From UBA1413 sp964567485 (lineage in GTDB: Bacteria > Bacteroidota > Bacteroidia > Bacteroidales > Prolixibacteraceae): a stretch of DNA of 64,000 nucleotides. Shown piece by piece: positions 35,297-42,562 of this stretch. Made by a program: the position numbers and the translations under genes. Below the pieces are notes generated by a model. It had not been told where the DNA came from and did not search any database. It saw only the letters and a program-made list of their open reading frames with translations. Position 1 is the stretch's first letter, and every line of letters starts with the position of its first letter. The stretch lies in the NCBI GenBank assembly GCA_964567485.1, contig CAZMMX010000002.1, positions 104,045-168,044 of the forward strand, written 5' to 3'.

Positions 35297-36844
35297 TCAT
35301 TTCATAAAAAGATTCTTCATGCTCACTTTCTCCGCCACGATCTCCCTGATCTTTTCCACCGGGATCCGCTCCTGCTCCATGGTATCGCGGGTGCGGATCG
35401 TTACCGTATTGTCCTGTTCGGTCTGGTGGTCGATGGTGATGCAGAAGGGGGTGCCGATGGCATCCTGGCGGCGGTAGCGCTTGCCGATGGAATCTTTCTC
35501 GTCGTACTGGCAGTTGAAGTCAAACTTCAGGTGGTCGATGATTTCGCGGGCTTTTTCGGGCTGGCCGTCCTTTTTGACCAACGGAAGCACCGCCAGCTTC
35601 ACGGGAGCCAGCGCCGCCGGAATGCGCAGCACCGTGCGGATGTCCTTCTCCCCGTTGGCGCCCACCACTTCCTCCTCATGGTAGGAGGCGGCGATCACCT
35701 GCAGGAACATGCGGTCGACCCCGATGGAGGTCTCCACCACATAGGGTATGTAGGATTCGTTTTTCTCAGAATCGAAGTAGCGGAGCTTCTTTCCGGAATA
35801 TTGTTCGTGTTGCGACAGGTCGAAATCGGTACGCGAGTGGATGCCTTCCACCTCCTTGAAGCCGAAGGGGAAGCGGTATTCGATGTCGACGGCGGCGTTG
35901 GCATAGTGGGCCAGTTTCTCATGTTCGTGGAAGCGGTAGTTTTCACTGCCGAAGCCCAGAGCCTGGTGCCACTTCATGCGGGCCTCCCTCCAGGTGCGGA
36001 ACCAGTCAAGTTCCGTTCCCGGTTCCACGAAAAACTGCATCTCCATCTGTTCGAACTCCCGCATGCGGAAGATAAACTGGCGGGCGACGATCTCATTGCG
36101 GAAGGCCTTGCCGATCTGGGCTATCCCGAAGGGGATTTTCATACGTCCGCTTTTCTGAACATTGAGGTAGTTGACGAAGATCCCCTGGGCGGTTTCGGGG
36201 CGCAGGAATATCTTCATGGCCCCGTCGGCTGTGGAGCCCATATCGGTGGAAAACATCAGGTTGAACTGCCTCACTTCGGTCCAGTTGCGGGTGCCCGACA
36301 CCGGACAGGCGATCTCCTGGTCAATGATGATCTGGCGCAGCTCCTCCAGGTTGCTGTCGTTGAGGGCCTGGGCAAAACGGCTGTGCAGGTCGTCCCATTT
36401 CTCCTGGTTTTCCAGGACCCTCGCGTTGGTGGCCCTGAACTGCGCCTCATCAAAGGTATCGCCAAACCTTTTCCGGGCTTTATCGACCTCTTTGGTGATT
36501 TTGTCTTCGATTTTGGCCAGCTGCTCTTCAATAAGCACATCGGCACGGTAACGCTTCTTCGAATCTTTGTTGTCGATCAGCGGATCGTTGAAGGCATCGA
36601 CATGGCCCGAGGCCTTCCAGATGGTGGGGTGCATGAAAATGGCGGAATCGATGCCCACCACGTTCTCATGCAGCAGGATCATGCTGTCCCACCAGTATTT
36701 CTTGATGTTGTTCTTCAGCTCAACACCATACTGGCCGTAGTCGTAAACGGCAGAAAGGCCGTCATAGATTTCGCTGGATTGAAAAACGTAGCCATACTCC
36801 TTGCAATGGGCTACCAGTTTTTTGAAGACATCTTCTTGAGCCAT
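35297..36844 (-). CDS. glyS: Glycyl-tRNA synthetase, single-chain class II
   Basis: The 515-residue enzyme is the alpha2-type (eukaryote/archaea-like) glycyl-tRNA synthetase common in Bacteroidota, not the alpha2-beta2 type. It begins with FKKLVAHCKEYGYVFQSSEIYDG. Class II motifs include PIWKASGHVDAF, RPETAQGIFVNY and GKAFRNEIVARQFIFRMREFEQMEMQFF (motif 2). The anticodon-binding domain begins near PVKLAVLPLVKK. A -7 match TATTTTTG sits on the minus strand at 36873-36880, about 29 bases before the ATG. The gene is convergent with hipA. A complete antisense frame over the gene is a reading-frame shadow. Confidence 0.95.
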   Translation of the reverse strand: MAQEDVFKKLVAHCKEYGYVFQSSEIYDGLSAVYDYGQYGVELKNNIKKYWWDSMILLHENVVGIDSAIFMHPTIWKASGHVDAFNDPLIDNKDSKKRYRADVLIEEQLAKIEDKITKEVDKARKRFGDTFDEAQFRATNARVLENQEKWDDLHSRFAQALNDSNLEELRQIIIDQEIACPVSGTRNWTEVRQFNLMFSTDMGSTADGAMKIFLRPETAQGIFVNYLNVQKSGRMKIPFGIAQIGKAFRNEIVARQFIFRMREFEQMEMQFFVEPGTELDWFRTWREARMKWHQALGFGSENYRFHEHEKLAHYANAAVDIEYRFPFGFKEVEGIHSRTDFDLSQHEQYSGKKLRYFDSEKNESYIPYVVETSIGVDRMFLQVIAASYHEEEVVGANGEKDIRTVLRIPAALAPVKLAVLPLVKKDGQPEKAREIIDHLKFDFNCQYDEKDSIGKRYRRQDAIGTPFCITIDHQTEQDNTVTIRTRDTMEQERIPVEKIREIVAEKVSMKNLFMK

Positions 36845-36872
36845 GTTGAATGATTTCTGAAATTTAGACCGG

Positions 36873-36880
36873 CAAAAATA
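36873..36880 (-). promoter_or_regulatory. -7 element of glyS
   Basis: On the minus strand TATTTTTG matches TAnnTTTG, 29 bases before the ATG. Confidence 0.4.
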
Positions 36881-36979
36881 AGGGATAAATCAACACAAAG
36901 GGCATGCCGGGGATTTAATAAAGTATGGGGGAAAGGGGATACTTAACAGAAAACCAGGAAAGCCACCTGAGGAAATGGT

Positions 36980-37258
36980 TTATTCGACCTCTTCAAAATC
37001 AACGTATTCCCCCTCGTTGTTTTTGGCGGGATTATTTTTATTGCGCTTGTTTTCGAGGGTCACCTCTCCTTCAGAGCGCTGACTGCGCTGCTGCTGCCGG
37101 AACTGCTCTTCCATGCGCGACTGCATGTTTTTCATGGTTTTGTTCATCAGAAGGGGGAGCACATACCGGGAAACCAGCCTGAACCCATACCAGATCACCA
37201 TGATAATGAGCAGGGTTCTGAGAAAAGAAACAATGGTCAGTAAAACAAAAAGGGTCAT
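36980..37258 (-). CDS. DUF4834-type small membrane protein
   Basis: The 92-residue protein has one or two hydrophobic segments at about residues 3-37 (LFVLLTIVSFLRTLLIIMVIWYG...VLPLL) followed by a charged, Gln/Arg-rich cytoplasmic tail (MEEQFRQQQRSQRSEGE) and an acidic end. This matches the Bacteroidota family DUF4834, whose function is unknown. A hairpin (37278-37299) and a -7 element TAATTTTG (minus strand, 37305-37312) lie directly upstream, so it probably has its own promoter. Confidence 0.75.
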   Translation of the reverse strand: MTLFVLLTIVSFLRTLLIIMVIWYGFRLVSRYVLPLLMNKTMKNMQSRMEEQFRQQQRSQRSEGEVTLENKRNKNNPAKNNEGEYVDFEEVE

Positions 37259-37277
37259 TTTAATTCAGCATCTAAAT

Positions 37278-37312
37278 GCAATCGCACAATGCGATTTGCG
37301 GGGGCAAAATTA
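37278..37312 (-). promoter_or_regulatory. Promoter element and 5' hairpin of the DUF4834 gene
   Basis: On the minus strand TAATTTTG (37305-37312) is followed by an inverted repeat: GCAATCGCA (37278-37286) pairs with TGCGATTTGC (37290-37299) with one bulged base. The hairpin would sit at the very 5' end of the transcript. Confidence 0.4.
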
Positions 37313-37320
37313 ATGCTTTT

Positions 37321-38037
37321 TTATTTCTTAATGATATTTCCGCCTGACGAGGTGTTGATGTTGAGTTGTTTTGGTGTGCCCAAGTAGAAGATATTTCCGC
37401 CACTGGAGGCGTCGGCGGTGAGTTCGTTGTTCACGGCAACCCATACGTTCCCACCACTGGAGGCCGATACGTCACATTTTGAGGAGAAGAGGTCCCCCGC
37501 CCTGATGTTGGCCCCTGAGGAGGTCCTGATGGAGGATTCCCTGGCCGATCCTTCCATGCGGATGTTGGACCCCGAGGAGGCGTGAACTTCCACCTGCTGG
37601 CCGTCGATTTCAAGCCTCAGGTTACTCCCTGCCGATCCCTTGATGGTCAGATTTTCGCTGACCAGCCGGTTTTTCGTGGTAATGCTGCTCCCCGCAGTCC
37701 CGGAAATCTCTTCCAGATCCTTCACGGTGACCACCACCTTTTTCTCGCTGGCCTTCCAGATATTGGCCAGTGCCTTCACCTCCAGGATTCCGTTTTCCAC
37801 ATGGGTCTCTATCAGCTTGTGCAGATTCGCATCGGCAATCACCCGCACGTTCTGTTCCTCGCCCTGAACCAGCTCCACTTCCATCCCGCTGGTCACACTA
37901 ACACCCGTGAATTCATCCACCTTCCGCTCAACACTCTTTACCTGTCCGTCACCCTTGACCGAAGGCCCCATAAAGAGACAGGAACTCATGAGAGTGCCCG
38001 TGAAAATCATCGTTACAAATAAAACCAACCGCCTCAT
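37321..38037 (-). CDS. Head-GIN-domain (DUF2807) lipoprotein
   Basis: The 238-residue lipoprotein has lipobox LMSSC. After VERKVDEFTGVSVTSGMEVELVQGEE comes a right-handed beta-helix-like run of short repeats built on (S/A)SSGSNI and TSSGANI, ending in TSSGGNIIKK, typical of the Bacteroidota head-GIN family DUF2807. Such proteins are thought to be surface or periplasmic scaffolds or adhesins; the role is unproven. A -7 element TATGTTTG on the minus strand (38071-38078) lies 33 bases before the ATG. Confidence 0.85.
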   Translation of the reverse strand: MRRLVLFVTMIFTGTLMSSCLFMGPSVKGDGQVKSVERKVDEFTGVSVTSGMEVELVQGEEQNVRVIADANLHKLIETHVENGILEVKALANIWKASEKKVVVTVKDLEEISGTAGSSITTKNRLVSENLTIKGSAGSNLRLEIDGQQVEVHASSGSNIRMEGSARESSIRTSSGANIRAGDLFSSKCDVSASSGGNVWVAVNNELTADASSGGNIFYLGTPKQLNINTSSGGNIIKK

Positions 38038-38070
38038 AACTTTATTTCTTTGTTGCCGTTTTATGTCTTA

Positions 38071-38078
38071 CAAACATA
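38071..38078 (-). promoter_or_regulatory. -7 element of the head-GIN gene
   Basis: Minus-strand TATGTTTG matches TAnnTTTG. A complementary TTG lies only 13 bases upstream, closer than usual. Confidence 0.4.
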
Positions 38079-38161
38079 TCACCATCATCCTCAAAACAGC
38101 ACTACTTTTCGCCGAATGGGGGAAAATTACCGGTGAACCTCATTATTGCCGCCGGTTTTGC

Positions 38162-38169
38162 TAATTTTG
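38162..38169 (+). promoter_or_regulatory. -7 element of the S41 peptidase gene
   Basis: TAATTTTG matches TAnnTTTG, 22 bases before the ATG at 38192. Confidence 0.4.
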
Positions 38170-38191
38170 CCGCCGTATAAAATTTAAACAC

Positions 38192-39865
38192 ATGAAGATC
38201 AGGAGATTTTTAATTGCCCTTATTCTGGTCGCAGCCACAGGCATTGCCCTGTTCAGTTTCACCAATGATCAGAAGAATTTTGAAATTGCCAAGAACCTCG
38301 ATATATACTACTCTCTGTTCAGGGAGCTGAACACCTTTTATGTCGATGAAATCAATCCGAACAAGCTGGTAAAGACCAGTATCGACAAGATGCTGGAATC
38401 ACTCGATCCTTACACGAATTACATTTCGGAGGCCGATGTGGAGGATTTCAAATTCATGACCACCGGGGAGTATGCCGGGATTGGTGCCCTGATCAGCAAA
38501 CAGAAGGACCACATCATCATTGCGGAGCCGTATGAGGGTTTTCCTGCCCAGAAATCTGGACTGAAAGCCGGAGATATTATCCTGGAGGTGGAGGGGAAAA
38601 CCACGTCAACCATGACTACCGAGGATGTCAGCAACCTGCTCAAGGGGCCGGCCATGAAACCCGTTAAGGTGAAGATTCAGCGCCCCGGCGAAAAGAAGAG
38701 TTTTGAAGTCGACGTAGTCAGGGAAAAAATCACCATCGATGCTGTCCCCTGGTACGGCATGGTCGATGACAAGACGGCCTACATCAGGCTTTCCAATTTC
38801 ACCCAGAATTGCGGAGATGAGGTGAAAAAGGCGTATACGGAACTGAAAAGGCAGCATGCTCCCGAGTCCCTGATCCTCGATCTGCGTTCCAATCCCGGAG
38901 GGTTGCTCATTGAATCGGTGAAGATCATGAACCTGTTTGTTCCCCGGGGATCGGAAATCGTGAGCACCCGTGGAAAGGTGAAGGAGTGGGATAATGTTTA
39001 CAAAGCCACGCAGCAGCCTCTCGATACCACGGTACGGATTGCCGTCATCACCAACAGGGGGTCGGCATCGGCGTCGGAAATCATTGCCGGGGCCATGCAG
39101 GATCTGGATCGCGGATTGGTCATCGGGACCAGAACCTTTGGGAAGGGGTTGGTGCAGACTACCCGCGACCTGAGTTACAACACCAAGCTGAAGGTGACCA
39201 CGGCCAAATATTATGTTCCCAGTGGCCGGTGCATTCAGGCGCTTGACTACTCCCACCGTAATGAAGACGGAAGTGTCGGGGTGGTTCCCGACTCCCTGAT
39301 TTCGGAATTTGCCACAAAGAACGGCCGCAAGGTATTTGACGGAGGAGGGGTGGTTCCCGACATCAAGGTGGAACAGGAGGAGTTGAGTAGTCTGGCTATT
39401 GAGTTGGTCACCAGTTTCGTCCTCTTTGACTATGCCACCCACTATGCCGCCAAAACCCCCACGATTCCCCAGCCCGAAGAGTTTGTCATCACCAGCGGTA
39501 TCTACGACGATTTTATTGCTTACGTAAAAAACAGCAGTTTCAAGTATGACTCTGAAACGGGGGAGGCCTTTGCCAGTCTGCTGAAAACGGCCCGCGATGA
39601 GAAATATTATGATGTGGCCTCTGCGGAGTTCAAGGCCCTGGAAGCCAGGCTGACCCCTGACCTCGACAAGGATTTGCGGCTCTTCCAAAAGGAGATCAGC
39701 CAACTGCTGAAGGATGAGATTGTGGGCAGGTATTATTACCAGAAAGGTGCCATCAGGGCTACCCTGGGGGAAGATCCCGACATTCTCAGGGCCAGGGAGA
39801 TCCTGAAAGACCAGGCGGCCTATGCCCGTTATTTCACTCCGGGCACGGTGATCTCGGCCAACTGA
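38192..39865 (+). CDS. S41-family C-terminal processing peptidase (CtpA/Prc-like)
   Basis: The 557-residue periplasmic protease has an N-terminal membrane anchor or signal (about 5-24), a PDZ domain (about 85-165, with GIGALISKQ and FPAQKSGLKAGDII) and the S41 catalytic core. The Ser/Lys dyad is Ser293 in NRGSASASEI and Lys318 in RTFGKGLVQ, spaced 25 residues as in known family members. It would trim or degrade envelope proteins from their C termini. It is convergent with pheS, with only 2 bases between stop codons. Confidence 0.92.
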   Translation: MKIRRFLIALILVAATGIALFSFTNDQKNFEIAKNLDIYYSLFRELNTFYVDEINPNKLVKTSIDKMLESLDPYTNYISEADVEDFKFMTTGEYAGIGALISKQKDHIIIAEPYEGFPAQKSGLKAGDIILEVEGKTTSTMTTEDVSNLLKGPAMKPVKVKIQRPGEKKSFEVDVVREKITIDAVPWYGMVDDKTAYIRLSNFTQNCGDEVKKAYTELKRQHAPESLILDLRSNPGGLLIESVKIMNLFVPRGSEIVSTRGKVKEWDNVYKATQQPLDTTVRIAVITNRGSASASEIIAGAMQDLDRGLVIGTRTFGKGLVQTTRDLSYNTKLKVTTAKYYVPSGRCIQALDYSHRNEDGSVGVVPDSLISEFATKNGRKVFDGGGVVPDIKVEQEELSSLAIELVTSFVLFDYATHYAAKTPTIPQPEEFVITSGIYDDFIAYVKNSSFKYDSETGEAFASLLKTARDEKYYDVASAEFKALEARLTPDLDKDLRLFQKEISQLLKDEIVGRYYYQKGAIRATLGEDPDILRAREILKDQAAYARYFTPGTVISAN

Positions 39866-39867
39866 TG

Positions 39868-40887
39868 CTACAAGGCTGAGCGGAACTGCCGCAAAAAGCG
39901 GACGTCATTTTCGAAATAGAGGCGGATGTCTTTCACGCCGTAGAGGAGCATGGTAATGCGCTCGATGCCCATGCCAAAGGCATAACCGGTATATTTTCTG
40001 CTGTCGATATTACAGGCTTCCAAAACGTTGGGGTCGACCATGCCGCATCCCAGGATTTCGAGCCACCCGGTATACTTGCAAAGGTTGCACCCCTTTCCCC
40101 CACAAATGGAGCAGCTCACGTCCATTTCTGCCGAAGGTTCTGTGAAGGGAAAATAGGAGGGCCTCAGACGGATTTCCGTCTCTTCGCCGAAGAGTTCCCG
40201 GGCAAAATAAAGCAGAGTCTGCTTCAGGTCGGCAAAGGAGACATTCTCGTCGACATAGAGGCCTTCCACCTGATGAAATATGCAGTGTGAACGTGCCGAG
40301 ATGGCCTCGTTGCGGAATACCCTTCCGGGGAAGATCGCCCGTATGGGAGGCTGCGTGCGCTCCATCACCCTGATTTGAACGCTGGAAGTGTGGGTGCGCA
40401 GCAATACGTCGGGATCCTTCTCAATGAAAAAAGTGTCTTGCATGTCGCGTGCCGGATGTTCCGGGGGAAAATTAAGGGCCGAGAAGACGTGCCAGTCGTC
40501 CTCAATCTCGGGACCTTCGGCTACCGTGAATCCCAGATGCCCGAATATGTCGGTGATCCTGTTGCGGACAATGGCCAGAGGATGCCGCGACCCCAGGCTC
40601 AACGGATCGCCGGGAGCCGTAAGATCGGCACTGCTCTCCCCTTCATGATGGGTTTCCAAAATCTCCTTCAGGCGGTTGATTTTATCCTGGGCGCTGTTCT
40701 TCAGCTCGTTGAGGGCTTTCCCCACTTCCTTCTTCATCGCCGGATCTACATCACGGAACTCCTCAAAAAGCTGGCTGATGATCCCTTTCTTGCTGATATA
40801 TCGGATGCGCAACTCCTCAAGCATAGCAGCCGTTTCGGGAGCTGCCGCCTCTATCTCCCTTTTCAGGGCTATGATCTTTTCTAACAT
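39868..40887 (-). CDS. pheS: Phenylalanyl-tRNA synthetase alpha subunit
   Basis: The 339-residue protein has an N-terminal coiled-coil arm (about 1-85) and a class II catalytic domain: PPEHPARDMQDTFFI, FPGRVFRNEAISARSHCIFHQVEGLYV (motif 2), ending in GYAFGMGIERITMLLYGVKDIRLY (motif 3). A four-cysteine motif CSICGGKGCNLC is inserted before motif 3, as in many Bacteroidota PheS. The partner pheT is not adjacent. A -7 element TATTTTTG on the minus strand (40907-40914) falls in the short gap after the upstream gene. No Phe-rich leader peptide is visible, so this gene does not share the tyrA-type attenuator. Confidence 0.94.
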   Translation of the reverse strand: MLEKIIALKREIEAAAPETAAMLEELRIRYISKKGIISQLFEEFRDVDPAMKKEVGKALNELKNSAQDKINRLKEILETHHEGESSADLTAPGDPLSLGSRHPLAIVRNRITDIFGHLGFTVAEGPEIEDDWHVFSALNFPPEHPARDMQDTFFIEKDPDVLLRTHTSSVQIRVMERTQPPIRAIFPGRVFRNEAISARSHCIFHQVEGLYVDENVSFADLKQTLLYFARELFGEETEIRLRPSYFPFTEPSAEMDVSCSICGGKGCNLCKYTGWLEILGCGMVDPNVLEACNIDSRKYTGYAFGMGIERITMLLYGVKDIRLYFENDVRFLRQFRSAL

Positions 40888-40906
40888 CTGTGGGAATTTT
40901 GAAATG

Positions 40907-40914
40907 CAAAAATA
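40907..40914 (-). promoter_or_regulatory. -7 element of pheS
   Basis: Minus-strand TATTTTTG, 20 bases before the pheS ATG and just past the stop of the preceding gene. Confidence 0.4.
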
Positions 40915-40920
40915 ACATCC

Positions 40921-41835
40921 CTACTTTAATTCCAGTACCGTGGTGCCGATATTGTTTCCATCGGCAAAGATATCAATGGAGTAATTTCCCGGGATGAGTG
41001 CAGATTCGCCCTTATTATCCCAGTATATGGCCACGGGGATGTCGTTTCCTTCATAGTTGATCTCCCTGGTGGCCGTAAAGGGGATTTTGAGGTCTTCGAA
41101 CCGGAAGGTGTCGTTGGGGTTCTTGTTGAGCAGAAGCTGGTCGGGCCGCATGATGCGGATGTAGATATTTTTCGCACCTCTTTTGGCGGTCACATTCTGG
41201 CCAATGATCATGTTAACCCTGATCATGACCGTGCGGTCGGCAAAGCGGGTATCCTTGTTCCTGTCGTTCATGCCCGCTGCCGTCAGCTCCCTGACTTCCA
41301 GGGTGGCCGCCAGTTTCAGGTTCTCTTCCAGTTGTTCCTTTTCCTGGGTCAGCACGACATTCCGGGTCTCCACCTCCCTGGCCTGTTCCTTCACCTCCAG
41401 GTTTTCAGCCATCAGCAGTTGGTTGCGGCGGTTCAAAGAGTCGATCTGGACAATATAATTCCGCATGATGTCGCGCAGGGTGGTCACCTCCTTCTGGTAC
41501 TTGTTGATTCTGTCGAGGCTGACCCTGCGGGTCTGCTCCACTTCCAGAAGCAGGTCCTTCACCCGTGTCTGGGCCATGTAAATCTGTTGGCTGAGGGTGT
41601 CGTTTTCCACCTTCAGACTGTCGTAGCCTTCAATGATTCGGGTAAGCTCCACCTGAACAGAGTCTTTCTGTGACGAGATTTGCCCGACAATAATCCGGTT
41701 GTTCCTCCTCTGGGCGAAAAAGAGAAAAAGCATCACCGCCAGGATGACCACCAGGAGGAGGACAATGATATTGTTCCTCCGGTCTTTAGGGGAGGCCCCT
41801 AAGAAACCGCCTTTGTTTCCGGTCTCGTAATTCAT
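40921..41835 (-). CDS. Membrane-anchored coiled-coil protein of unknown function
   Basis: The 304-residue protein has a short cytoplasmic start, one transmembrane helix (about 23-41, IIVLLLVVILAVMLFLFF), a long coiled coil (about 50-180, rich in Glu/Leu/Gln heptads) and a C-terminal beta-rich domain of about 115 residues (VMIRVNMIIGQNVTAKRGAKNIYIRIMRPD...GNYSIDIFADGNNIGTTVLELK). I do not recognise a named family. The layout suggests a periplasmic stalked protein, perhaps in envelope or cell-division scaffolding; that is speculation. It has a good promoter of its own and is followed 33 bases later by pheS. Confidence 0.75.
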   Translation of the reverse strand: MNYETGNKGGFLGASPKDRRNNIIVLLLVVILAVMLFLFFAQRRNNRIIVGQISSQKDSVQVELTRIIEGYDSLKVENDTLSQQIYMAQTRVKDLLLEVEQTRRVSLDRINKYQKEVTTLRDIMRNYIVQIDSLNRRNQLLMAENLEVKEQAREVETRNVVLTQEKEQLEENLKLAATLEVRELTAAGMNDRNKDTRFADRTVMIRVNMIIGQNVTAKRGAKNIYIRIMRPDQLLLNKNPNDTFRFEDLKIPFTATREINYEGNDIPVAIYWDNKGESALIPGNYSIDIFADGNNIGTTVLELK

Positions 41836-41861
41836 TACCGATCAATTCATTTATTCCGTTC

Positions 41862-41892
41862 CAAAAGTAGTAACTTTTTTGGGACCGGACAA
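41862..41892 (-). promoter_or_regulatory. Promoter of the coiled-coil membrane protein gene
   Basis: On the minus strand TTG (41890-41892) is followed after 20 bases by TACTTTTG (41862-41869), a full match to TTG-N17-23-TAnnTTTG. The leader would be about 20 nt. Confidence 0.55.
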
Positions 41893-41986
41893 TCGCGATA
41901 CGGCACATCACATGGGCCGGGGAGGTTTCGCCGGTGTCTTAATCCTTCACTCCTGCCCGGGTGGTGCATTTAATCCCGGAGGATCG

Positions 41987-42274
41987 TCATTTTTTCACCT
42001 CTGAGGAGAGCTGATCCAGGGCATTGTCGGCCACTTCATACAGTTTGTCGACCACTGATTTCAGGTACTGCCGGTTGAGGACGGGATTGTCCTTGCCATC
42101 GGGGTGGTTGACCATGGTGCGGAGTCCCCGGTGGTGGATCATCACTTCCCGGGCGATGGCATTGATTTTCTCCTTGTTCGCCTCGGGATAGTGCTCCTGC
42201 ACATACATGCAATCTTCGAGCACCAGGGAGAGCAAAAGGTCGATGTCTTTCTTCAGGGAACGAATACTGGCCAT
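41987..42274 (-). CDS. Small conserved-looking helical protein, function unknown
   Basis: The 95-residue product is read from ATG 42274. The frame runs 14 codons further upstream (to 42316), but that extension is lysine-rich and short, and MASIRSLKKDIDLLLSLVLEDC is the more natural start. The sequence is wholly helical by eye (DLLLSLVLEDCMYVQEH; VVDKLYEVADNALDQLSSEVKK). No motif is recognised. It lies downstream of the repeat array and N gap, on the same strand as the Ig-like lipoprotein gene, and may share its transcript. Confidence 0.65.
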   Translation of the reverse strand: MASIRSLKKDIDLLLSLVLEDCMYVQEHYPEANKEKINAIAREVMIHHRGLRTMVNHPDGKDNPVLNRQYLKSVVDKLYEVADNALDQLSSEVKK

Positions 42275-42322
42275 GGCTGTAATTTTTAATTTTCCAAACT
42301 TAATCATTTTTTGCAATCTTCC

Positions 42323-42420
42323 GGGGGGGCTGAATCTTCAGGGAGTGTCAGAATCTTGCAGGGAGTGTCAGAATCTTGCAGGGAGTGTCAGAATCTTCCG
42401 GGGAGTGTCAGAATCTTCCG
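42323..42420. repeat. 20-bp tandem repeat array
   Basis: Four head-to-tail 20-bp units (42341-42360, 42361-42380, 42381-42400, 42401-42420) share GGGAGTGTCAGAATCTT and end in GCA or CCG. An 18-bp degenerate unit (42323-42340) precedes them, and a further unit flanks the right side of the N gap. On the minus strand the unit contains the stop codon of the 42563-44503 gene. There are no unique spacers, so this is not a CRISPR array. Confidence 0.85.
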
Positions 42421-42453
42421 GGGAGGCCCAGGGGCATTCCCTCCTCGTTGTCG

Positions 42454-42553
42454 NNNNNNNNNNNNNNNNNNNNNNNNNNNNNNNNNNNNNNNNNNNNNNN
42501 NNNNNNNNNNNNNNNNNNNNNNNNNNNNNNNNNNNNNNNNNNNNNNNNNNNNN
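42454..42553. other. Scaffold gap of exactly 100 N, flanked by a 55-bp identical repeat
   Basis: The 55 bases before the gap (42399-42453) are identical to the 55 bases after it (42554-42608). This is what two contigs overlapping by one assembly k-mer look like when joined by a fixed spacer, so the gap may represent no missing sequence, or a collapsed number of 20-bp units. Confidence 0.85.
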
Positions 42554-42562
42554 CGGGGAGTG

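Noticed and set aside
35276..36853. Plus-strand open frame of 525 codons covering glyS completely
   Set aside because: It is antisense to a clear glycyl-tRNA synthetase over its whole length; its translation has no domain pattern and reflects codon bias on the other strand.
42323..42420. CRISPR-like repeat array
   Set aside because: The 20-bp units are directly joined with no spacers, and there are no cas genes nearby.
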